Shown piece after piece: positions 7,359-12,052 of a stretch of 12,052 bases of DNA (within the stretch, counting starts at the first letter, position 1; each line of letters starts with the position of its first letter). Source of the stretch: Deferribacteres bacterium (GTDB lineage Bacteria; Nitrospirota; Thermodesulfovibrionia; UBA6902). The notes beneath the pieces are model-generated. The model was not told the DNA's origin. It made no database searches and saw only the letters and a list, made by a program, of their open reading frames with translations. The position numbers were made by a program, and so were the translations under genes. Where the stretch lies: assembly GCA_030598625.1 (NCBI GenBank), contig JAUVPO010000029.1, forward strand, positions 1-12,052, written 5' to 3'.

Positions 7359-8002
7359 TTCTCCCTTACAGTATTAACGGTTTCCGCATAATCTTTCGAG
7401 TTATAAAAAGCACTCCCCATCACGACAATATCAGCCCCGGCCAGAACCACTTCCGATACATTTTCCACATTAACTCCACCGTCCACCTCGATATCCACCT
7501 TATATTTATTTTCATTAATCAGGTTTTTTAATCTCTGAATTCTGGAAAATGTCTCCGGAATAAATTTCTGTCCTCCAAATCCTGGATTCACGGACATTAG
7601 AAGCGCCATGTCTATGTATGGAAGTATAACTTCGATATGACTGAGCGGGGTCGCCGGGTTAACGGAAACCGCCGCCTTTATTCCAAATTCTTTTATATTC
7701 TGTATGGTCCTGTGCAAATGCACACTCGCCTCCGAATGAACAGTAATGATATCAGCTCCGCTTTCCGCAAAATCTCTTATATATCTGTCAGGTCCTTCGA
7801 TCATAAGATGAACATCAAGTGGAAGAGAAGTAATCTTTTTTACAGACTTCACAACAAGTGGCCCGATAGTTATATTCGGCACAAAATGTCCATCCATTAC
7901 ATCTATATGAATAAAATCAGCTCCCGCTCTTTCAGCCGCTGTTATTTCTTCACCAAGTTTAGAAAAATCCGCCGATAAGATTGACGGCGCTATCTTTACC
8001 AC
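7349..8002 (-). CDS. rpe: Ribulose-phosphate 3-epimerase
   Basis: Cytosolic TIM-barrel enzyme interconverting D-ribulose 5-phosphate and D-xylulose 5-phosphate in the pentose phosphate pathway. The 217 residues have the normal length. Motifs visible are APSILSADFSKLGEE (5-19), the metal and catalytic HIDVMDGHFVPN (32-43, with H32 and D34), DVHLM (63-67, H65), the mobile loop VNPGFGGQKF (138-147), and the phosphate/catalytic EVDGGVN (172-178, D174). Thus all four metal ligands (H32, D34, H65, D174) are present. The start is a GTG at 8000-8002 with a strong AAAGGGGG ribosome site; no better ATG exists. It follows the PASTA gene by 34 bases and overlaps the TPR gene by 10 bases. Confidence 0.97.
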   Translation of the reverse strand: MVKIAPSILSADFSKLGEEITAAERAGADFIHIDVMDGHFVPNITIGPLVVKSVKKITSLPLDVHLMIEGPDRYIRDFAESGADIITVHSEASVHLHRTIQNIKEFGIKAAVSVNPATPLSHIEVILPYIDMALLMSVNPGFGGQKFIPETFSRIQRLKNLINENKYKVDIEVDGGVNVENVSEVVLAGADIVVMGSAFYNSKDYAETVNTVREKCR

Positions 8003-8036
8003 GAGACCCCCTTTATATTGTCAATTTGAAATCCAA

Positions 8037-8741
8037 TTAAAACCACATACCCCAGCCCCGGCCGAGTGTAACCTCCACTGAATCGCCTTTTTTTATAATA
8101 GCCCCGGCTTCCGGTTTTTGAAATATAATCCTGCTGCCCTCGTCCTGCTCTATAAGTTCAATCCCGAGCTTCTTTGCCAGTATTCTTGCGTCATCCACCG
8201 ACATATTGACAAAGGAAGGGCACTTGTAGGATACATCGTACGACCCGAGACTTACAAGAAAATTTATTTTGTTGCTCTCTATGTTGCCCGGCAAAGGTCT
8301 CTGTGCTATTATCCTGCCTTTTCCCACGGTATCTGAATGCACCCGCATAATTTTTTTTACTTTAATGCCAAGATTATTCAATGTGAGCTTTGCGTCCTTG
8401 AGCATCTGTCCTTCAAAGGACGGCATTGAATACACCTCGGGCCCTTTGCTCACAATGACACGCACTTCGGTTCCAAGCGGAATCTCCCCTCCCGGTTCAA
8501 CATCCTGTTTTACGATATGACCCTCTTCAATTTCACTATGATGCTCCTCGCCATCCGCTCTTAAAAACATTTTCCTTTTTTTCAGAAGTTCCTCTGCCTG
8601 TGTTAAGCTTTTCCCGACAAGCAAAGGCACATCAGCGGTCTTTTCAAAATTAATCATTTGATAAGCAATAAATGCCGCCACAGCCCCGACAGCAATAAAT
8701 GCTATAAAATAAGCGGTCAATTTCAAAAAGCTTCTAATCAT
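8037..8741 (-). CDS. Membrane-anchored protein with three PASTA domains, no kinase
   Basis: A 234-residue bitopic protein: an N-terminal membrane segment (about 7-29, AYFIAFIAVGAVAAFIAY) and then three PASTA units at about 35-99, 102-167 and 171-228, outside the cytoplasm. Each carries the VP/MP...G..L..A...L pattern (for example DVPLLVGKSLTQAEELL at 37-53) and ends with a VxPG/PxPG/KPEAG turn and a VxVxxSKG-type strand. PASTA domains bind muropeptides or lipid II in Ser/Thr kinases and in PBPs of Gram-positive bacteria; here there is neither a kinase nor a transpeptidase domain. The start overlaps the end of fmt by 8 bases, with only a weak ribosome site, so coupling is likely. Genes of this kind between fmt and rpe are fairly common in some Gram-negative lineages, but their function is not established. 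Confidence 0.88.
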   Translation of the reverse strand: MIRSFLKLTAYFIAFIAVGAVAAFIAYQMINFEKTADVPLLVGKSLTQAEELLKKRKMFLRADGEEHHSEIEEGHIVKQDVEPGGEIPLGTEVRVIVSKGPEVYSMPSFEGQMLKDAKLTLNNLGIKVKKIMRVHSDTVGKGRIIAQRPLPGNIESNKINFLVSLGSYDVSYKCPSFVNMSVDDARILAKKLGIELIEQDEGSRIIFQKPEAGAIIKKGDSVEVTLGRGWGMWF

Positions 8742-9666
8742 TCTTAAGATCGAACCTCATTCCCTGTTTCAGTCTTCTTCCCTGCAAAAACGCCTTAATC
8801 GTCATAACAGGTTTCCCGGACGGCTGAACTTCAAGTATGGAAAGCCTTCCCCTGCCTGCTCCCACATACAGTTCATTTTTGGTCACGCTGTCTATCAATC
8901 CGGGCTCTCCGTCTCCATCCAGTTCCCCGGCCTTTATGATTTTAATTCTTTTCCCCTCAATAAAACCATAAGCCCCGGGCCATGGATTCACGCCTCTGAT
9001 AAAATTATATATATCTTTTGCCGATTTTGACCATTGAATAAATCCATCCGTTTTTTTCAGAATGGGGGCGTACGATGGCTCGCCTTTTTGAGGGTCGGGG
9101 TTCAGGCTCCCGTTTTCCAATCCCTCCAGTGTGGGAAGTAATAGACCGGCCCCGGTTTCCGAAAGTTTCCGGGACAGGCTCCCGGATGAATCCTCCGGGC
9201 TAATTCTCACCTCTTCCTTAAGCAAAACAGGGCCCGTATCCATACCTTCGTCCATTTGCATTGTGGTAATCCCTGTTTTGTCTTCACCGTTGATTAAAGC
9301 CCAATTTATCGGCGCGGCGCCGCGATATTCCGGCAGAAGGGAGGCATGAATATTTACACATCCAAACTTCGGCAAACAGATTATTTCCGGCGGTAAAATC
9401 TGTCCGTATGCGGCAACAACAATTGCAGACGGATTTAATGTCTTAAGTTCATCGATGAAACCCGCGTCTCTTACTTTCCTGGGCTGAAAGATTTGCAATC
9501 CCGCGCTTTGGGCCACAAGCTTTACAGGGCAGGATTTTATCCGTTTTCCACGTCCGCTCTCCCTGTCCGGCTGTGTAACAACGGCAAGCACTTCATGCTC
9601 TGAATTCAGAAGTATTTTAAGGGGAAGGACCGCAAATTCCGGCGTTCCGAAAAAAACTATTGTCAA
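8734..9666 (-). CDS. fmt: Methionyl-tRNA formyltransferase
   Basis: Transfers a formyl group from 10-formyl-tetrahydrofolate to initiator Met-tRNA in the cytoplasm. The 310 residues match the family (E. coli 315). The N-terminal Rossmann-like catalytic domain has the FFGTPEFAV start (5-13), QPDRESGRGK (32-41), NIHASLLPEYRGAAPI (105-120) and DEGMDTG (139-145); the catalytic trio N105, H107 and D143 is complete. The C-terminal tRNA-binding OB-fold domain starts at about 205. The start is a TTG at 9664-9666, well spaced from an AAAGGA ribosome site; a nearer ATG is in another frame. The gene follows def after 42 bases. rsmB (sun), which follows fmt in E. coli, is not present; the PASTA gene follows instead. 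Confidence 0.97.
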   Translation of the reverse strand: MTIVFFGTPEFAVLPLKILLNSEHEVLAVVTQPDRESGRGKRIKSCPVKLVAQSAGLQIFQPRKVRDAGFIDELKTLNPSAIVVAAYGQILPPEIICLPKFGCVNIHASLLPEYRGAAPINWALINGEDKTGITTMQMDEGMDTGPVLLKEEVRISPEDSSGSLSRKLSETGAGLLLPTLEGLENGSLNPDPQKGEPSYAPILKKTDGFIQWSKSAKDIYNFIRGVNPWPGAYGFIEGKRIKIIKAGELDGDGEPGLIDSVTKNELYVGAGRGRLSILEVQPSGKPVMTIKAFLQGRRLKQGMRFDLKND

Positions 9667-9708
9667 AACATATCCTTTCAGAGGACCAGCACAGCAGTTT
9701 GCAATCTC

Positions 9709-10221
9709 TTACTCCCCGCTTAAAATTTTTTCTTTCGCGTAGCGCTTTTTAAAGAATTCCCTTTTGATGCGTCCGATTCTATCTATTAAAAGGACCCCGT
9801 CGAGGTGGTCTATTTCATGCTGAAGCGCCCTTGCTAAAAGTCCGCTCCCCTCTATCTCAATCGGCCTGCCATGCCTGTCAAGTCCTTCCACCTTAACTTC
9901 GTCGGCCCGCTTAATAACCGTCGTATAACCCGGAATGCTTAAACACCCCTCTTCCGAATCATTCGCCCCCTCTTTATGGACAATTTCCGGGTTTACGAGA
10001 ACAAATAGAGAACTTTTTTCATCAGTTGCGTTTACATCAATTACCGCAACACGTTTCGAAACCCCGACCTGATTGGCGGCCAGACCTATACCCGGCGCCG
10101 CATACATGGTTTCTATCATGTCATCAATAAGTTTCTGAAGTTCGGAATCAAACTCATTAACCGGCGTGGTTTTCTCGCTCAATACCTTATCCGGATACTT
10201 CTTAATCTCAAGCACAGCCAT
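9709..10221 (-). CDS. def: Peptide deformylase
   Basis: Metallo-hydrolase removing the N-formyl group from nascent proteins at the ribosome. The 170 residues are typical (E. coli 169). All three motifs are complete: GIGLAANQVG (44-53), EGCLSIPG (91-98, metal ligand C93), and QHEIDHLDG (134-142, ligands H135 and H139, catalytic E136). The short basic C-terminal tail after 150 resembles the ribosome-docking helix of the E. coli-type (type 1) enzyme. Translation starts at the ATG at 10219-10221 in an A/T-rich leader with no clear ribosome site, and a weak promoter-like sequence lies at 10247-10275. The gene follows bactofilin after 109 bases and precedes fmt in the usual order. Confidence 0.97.
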   Translation of the reverse strand: MAVLEIKKYPDKVLSEKTTPVNEFDSELQKLIDDMIETMYAAPGIGLAANQVGVSKRVAVIDVNATDEKSSLFVLVNPEIVHKEGANDSEEGCLSIPGYTTVIKRADEVKVEGLDRHGRPIEIEGSGLLARALQHEIDHLDGVLLIDRIGRIKREFFKKRYAKEKILSGE

Positions 10222-10246
10222 TTTTTAATTTAATCATTTTTTAAAT

Positions 10247-10275
10247 AAAATAACAAGTTAGACGAAGTGTGACTA
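10247..10275 (-). promoter_or_regulatory. Weak candidate promoter for def-fmt
   Basis: In the 109-base gap between bactofilin and def, the minus strand reads TAGTCA (10270-10275, 4 of 6 to -35), 17 bases, then TATTTT (10247-10252, 4 of 6 to -10), giving a leader of about 20 bases before def. No terminator with a T tract was seen after bactofilin; only an 8-base palindrome AAGCGCTT (near 10322-10329) is present. So read-through from bactofilin is also possible. Confidence 0.3.
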
Positions 10276-10330
10276 AAAAGACGGTGAGATAAAAAAGGAT
10301 GGAAAAACCCCTTATTACTTTAAGCGCTTT

Positions 10331-10885
10331 CTATACCCGGGAAATCTGTGCTTCAACCTGGGCCCCTTTGGAAATGGAAATGTATTCTTTATAGCGTATT
10401 TCTCCGTTACCCTGAGCGCCGGGACCTATTTCAATCTCATCGCCTTCCAGCTTGCCGCTGAATTCACCATTTATATATATCTTTTTTGCCTTGATCTCTC
10501 CTCCACTGAACTTGCCGGAGATGTTTACATTATTGCCTGCGATAATATTTCCACCTTTCAATTCCCCCTCAATATAAACACTTCCTTCTCTGGCTTCGAC
10601 CATCCCGTTGCAGGTCCCTTTGATTACAATTTTGGAGTTTTGTACCGCTTTTATATTTCCTTCTATGTCTCCGCTCAACTCTACATCGCATGTCACATTA
10701 ATATCCCCGGTTAATTTACTTCCTTTCAGTATGGTGTTAACTTTTGAGTTACTTATTCCGGCATCCATACTTTCGGCATTCATTTCATTTGTAGTATTTT
10801 TTGTAATATCTTTTTTATTCTTTGCTTTTTTGCCGTTACCGTCCGTTTTAATATCTTTTTCGTCCGGAACCCATTTATTAAACAT
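10331..10885 (-). CDS. Bactofilin family cytoskeletal protein
   Basis: Self-assembling beta-helical polymer protein (DUF583/polymer-forming cytoskeletal family) that scaffolds cell-wall and morphogenesis enzymes at the membrane. The 184 residues consist of a short N-terminus beginning MFNKW, resembling the membrane-targeting tip of bactofilins, a Lys/Asn-rich, probably disordered linker (about 10-48), and the repetitive bactofilin domain (about 50-175) built of short strands with turns such as KLTGDINV, VELSGDIEGNI, VYIEGELKGGNI and KIYINGEFSGKL. No M23 peptidase, a frequent bactofilin partner, is adjacent. The start ATG at 10883-10885 has an excellent GGAGG ribosome site. Upstream, a perfect TATAAT lies at 10923-10928. 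It heads the minus-strand run and places a second cytoskeletal element beside the MreB operon. Confidence 0.93.
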   Translation of the reverse strand: MFNKWVPDEKDIKTDGNGKKAKNKKDITKNTTNEMNAESMDAGISNSKVNTILKGSKLTGDINVTCDVELSGDIEGNIKAVQNSKIVIKGTCNGMVEAREGSVYIEGELKGGNIIAGNNVNISGKFSGGEIKAKKIYINGEFSGKLEGDEIEIGPGAQGNGEIRYKEYISISKGAQVEAQISRV

Positions 10886-10919
10886 TTAACGCCTCCGTGC
10901 TTTTTGCTGAATAAGATTT

Positions 10920-11096
10920 CTAATTATAGAGATATTTTCTTATATTCGGTATAGACCCATCAGAACTTAAATTAATTAATGACTTCCTGTGATTTTCCCT
11001 GTAACATACGATAAGCTTCTCCTTCATGAACTTGGAGCGCTCAGGTCCGGCGAGCAATATATTGACAAGTGTCCGGCGTCTTGATAGTATGTTCAC
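10920..11096 (-). CDS. Possible small protein of 58 codons upstream of bactofilin
   Basis: An open frame runs from a GTG at 11094-11096 (stop codon just upstream) to a TAG at 10918-10920 counted on the minus strand, 34 bases before bactofilin. It encodes NILSRRRTLV, then NILLAGPERSKFMKEKLIVC and YRENHRKSLINL, ending SIPNIRKYLYN. An internal ATG at 11025-11027 would give 35 residues. No ribosome site precedes either start, and the bactofilin TATAAT overlaps its last codons, which would need another promoter. The peptide is basic, with balanced composition, and is not one I recognise. It could be a real small gene, the tail of a decayed gene, or chance. Confidence is low. Confidence 0.25.
   Translation of the reverse strand: MNILSRRRTLVNILLAGPERSKFMKEKLIVCYRENHRKSLINLSSDGSIPNIRKYLYN
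10923..10928 (-). promoter_or_regulatory. Candidate -10 box for bactofilin
   Basis: A perfect TATAAT on the minus strand, placing transcription start about 30 bases ahead of the bactofilin ATG, with the GGAGG site between. The -35 position (around 10946-10951) matches the consensus poorly, so an activator or another sigma factor may be involved, or the match is accidental. Confidence 0.35.
11062..11090 (+). promoter_or_regulatory. Sigma70-like promoter for mscS (distal)
   Basis: A perfect -35 TTGACA (11062-11067), a 17-base spacer and TAGTAT (11085-11090, 4 of 6 to -10) read on the plus strand. The predicted start near 11097 would give a leader of about 200 bases before mscS that transcribes the whole palindromic repeat. 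It lies inside the possible minus-strand small ORF, so the two readings compete. Confidence 0.45.
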
Positions 11097-11133
11097 TTAT
11101 ATAGAGTCTGTTTATTAACTTGACAAATGAGCC

Positions 11134-11234
11134 GTCATTCCCGCAGCCTGTCTGCCGATAGGCAGGTCTGTTGAGCGGTAATCCAGTCTTTCAAATAGGT
11201 TCTGGATGCCCGATTACAAGCCTTCGGGCATGAC
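11134..11234. repeat. Imperfect palindromic intergenic repeat (REP/MITE-like)
   Basis: The element begins GTCATTCCCG (11134-11143) and ends CGGGCATGAC (11225-11234), a terminal inverted repeat with 9 of 10 matching. Inside are ATCCAG (11181-11186) and CTGGAT (11202-11207), perfect complements around a 15-base loop, a hairpin GCCCGA-10-TCGGGC (11208-11229), and a small CTGCC-GATA-GGCAG hairpin (11152-11165). The GTCATTCCCG...ATCCAG...CTGGAT...CGGGCATGAC layout is that of short non-coding repeats scattered through many bacterial genomes. No transposase and no clear target duplication were seen. A 69-codon minus-strand frame running across it (11135-11344) is not a gene. Confidence 0.75.
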
Positions 11235-11260
11235 AAAAATAAAAAATAGCACTTTATAAA
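11230..11260 (+). promoter_or_regulatory. Candidate proximal mscS promoter starting in the repeat end
   Basis: ATGACA (11230-11235, 5 of 6 to -35) is the last part of the palindromic repeat; TATAAA (11255-11260, 5 of 6 to -10) follows after 19 bases. The leader would be about 30 bases. The spacer is longer than the optimal 17, so activity is uncertain. Confidence 0.3.
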
Positions 11261-11297
11261 CAGCACGATATAAGGGCCATGGAACAAAGAGGATAAT

Positions 11298-12052
11298 ATG
11301 TTTGAAGATGCTCTGCAAATAACATTTCTACAAAACAGGATCATGGATTATCTTATTGCCCTTTTAATCTTTGTTATTGGTATATTTATCATCCGGGTCC
11401 TCAAAAGCGTCATCCTGCGTCGTTTAAAGGTCTGGTCACAAAAAACCGCCACAACAATAGATGATTTCCTGGTCCGGATAGTTGAAAAAAAACTTATCCC
11501 CCTCCTTTATTTTGGCGTCTTGTATATGTCCTTCATGAGTCTGACTTTGACCCCTGCAGCAGGCAAGGTCATTAATATCTCAATCGCGGTCATCCTGACC
11601 TATTTCGGCGTGCGCTTAATATTGTCCTTCCTTAATTACTCACTGGAAAGATACTGGGTAAAAAAAGACGTTGATACCAGCAGACAGCAGAGTCTCAAGG
11701 GGATTGTCACAATACTGAAAGTTGCCGTATGGGGCGCAGCGCTCACCTTCCTCCTGGATAATTTAGGCTTCAAGATATCCGCTCTCGTTGCCGGCCTGGG
11801 CATAGGCGGCATAGCGGTCGCCCTGGCGGCGCAGACGATCCTGGGCGATTTATTCAGCTATTTTGTTATATTCTTTGACCGCCCTTTTGAAATCGGCGAT
11901 TTTATTATTATAGGAGATTATCTGGGGACTATCGAGCATATCGGAATAAAAACCACGAGGGTGCGCAGTCTCGGCGGAGAACAATTGGTTTTTTCAAATA
12001 CCGACCTTACGAATTCCCGTATCCGGAATTACAAAAGAATGGAAAAACGCCG
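11298..12052 (+). CDS. MscS-family mechanosensitive ion channel (N-terminal part, cut by window edge)
   Basis: Small-conductance mechanosensitive channel homologue that opens under membrane tension to relieve osmotic shock. The 251 visible codons have hydrophobic segments at about 17-36, 66-83 and 92-112, then the pore-lining helix and signature ALVAGLGIGGIAVALAAQTI (162-181), LGDLFSYFVIFFDRPFEIGD (182-201) and the start of the cytoplasmic beta domain (GTIEHIGIKTTRVRSLGGEQ, 210-229). The conserved Gly/Ala pattern of the pore helix and the FDRPFEIGD loop are intact. The ATG at 11298-11300 has a good AGAGGA ribosome site 5 bases upstream. It is the only plus-strand gene and diverges from bactofilin. 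The C-terminal part lies beyond the window; the exact subfamily (MscS, YnaI or larger) cannot be told. Confidence 0.94.
   Translation, partial: MFEDALQITFLQNRIMDYLIALLIFVIGIFIIRVLKSVILRRLKVWSQKTATTIDDFLVRIVEKKLIPLLYFGVLYMSFMSLTLTPAAGKVINISIAVILTYFGVRLILSFLNYSLERYWVKKDVDTSRQQSLKGIVTILKVAVWGAALTFLLDNLGFKISALVAGLGIGGIAVALAAQTILGDLFSYFVIFFDRPFEIGDFIIIGDYLGTIEHIGIKTTRVRSLGGEQLVFSNTDLTNSRIRNYKRMEKR

Larger units (their letters stand above)
10886..11297. promoter_or_regulatory. Divergent intergenic region with promoters, repeat and a possible small ORF
   Basis: About 410 bases separate bactofilin (minus) from mscS (plus). It holds, left to right: the bactofilin ribosome site and a TATAAT at 10923-10928 (minus); a possible 58-codon minus-strand ORF (10920-11096); the motif TCCGGCG twice (11046-11052 and 11072-11078); sigma70-like boxes on the plus strand (11062-11090); a second TTGACA at 11120-11125; a 101-base palindromic repeat (11134-11234); and the mscS ribosome site. 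No RNA gene or rho-independent terminator was recognised. Confidence 0.5.

Noticed and set aside
10208..10237. Nine-codon frame MIKLKNGCA overlapping the start of def
   Set aside because: No ribosome site and an A/T-rich leader where a short ATG frame is expected by chance; not reported as a leader peptide.
10322..10329. Palindrome AAGCGCTT just after bactofilin as a terminator
   Set aside because: Only four base pairs, no loop and no adjacent T tract.
11023..11030. Palindrome TTCATGAA as an operator
   Set aside because: Eight bases, single copy, and not positioned at a recognised promoter; too likely by chance.
11135..11344. 69-codon minus-strand frame across the repeat
   Set aside because: Its sequence is mostly the palindromic repeat and the 5' end of mscS in reverse; not a plausible protein.

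Overview
The window reads as a stretch of Gram-negative bacterial chromosome with moderate GC. All genes but one lie on the minus strand, tightly packed. It carries a cell-shape (elongasome) operon fused head-to-tail with genes of the formyl-methionine cycle. An MlaE-type outer-membrane lipid permease and the Gram-negative arrangement of MreBCD, PBP2 and RodA argue for a diderm rod. An imperfect palindromic repeat of the GTCATTCCCG...CGGGCATGAC type, the bactofilin and the fmt/PASTA/rpe order would suit an uncultured Nitrospirota or Desulfobacterota-like lineage. That placement is inference and cannot be settled from the window.

Reading in the direction of transcription (right to left), the minus-strand run is: bactofilin (10331-10885), def (9709-10221), fmt (8734-9666), a membrane-anchored three-PASTA protein (8037-8741), rpe (7349-8002), a TPR protein of eight 40-residue repeats (6294-7358), an RDD membrane protein (5727-6239), mreB (4721-5737), mreC (3916-4707), mreD (3428-3919), mrdA/PBP2 (1619-3385 or 3394), rodA (459-1580), and the start of an mlaE-like permease (1-363, cut by the window edge). 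Several junctions overlap by 4-11 bases (fmt/PASTA, rpe/TPR, RDD/mreB, mreC/mreD), which suggests translational coupling. The larger gaps are 109 bases (bactofilin-def), 95 bases (rodA-mlaE) and 54 bases (TPR-RDD); each holds a weak promoter-like sequence.

The right-hand 1.1 kb differs. A roughly 410-base intergenic region (10886-11297) holds the bactofilin control region, a possible 58-codon small ORF on the minus strand, good sigma70-like promoter boxes on the plus strand, and a 101-base imperfect inverted repeat. A plus-strand MscS-family mechanosensitive channel gene then begins at 11298 and runs off the window.

MreB filaments, MreC, MreD, PBP2 (transpeptidase) and RodA (glycosyltransferase) form the lateral wall synthesis machine. 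Bactofilin is a second cytoskeletal polymer, and the PASTA, TPR and RDD proteins sit where elongasome accessory factors might be expected. Fmt and Def add and remove the N-terminal formyl group during translation. No phage, plasmid, CRISPR or defence genes were seen. The less ordinary items are the kinase-less PASTA protein, the TPR and RDD genes coupled to rpe and mreB, a possible Cys/His metal site in PBP2, and the repeat and small ORF in the intergenic region.
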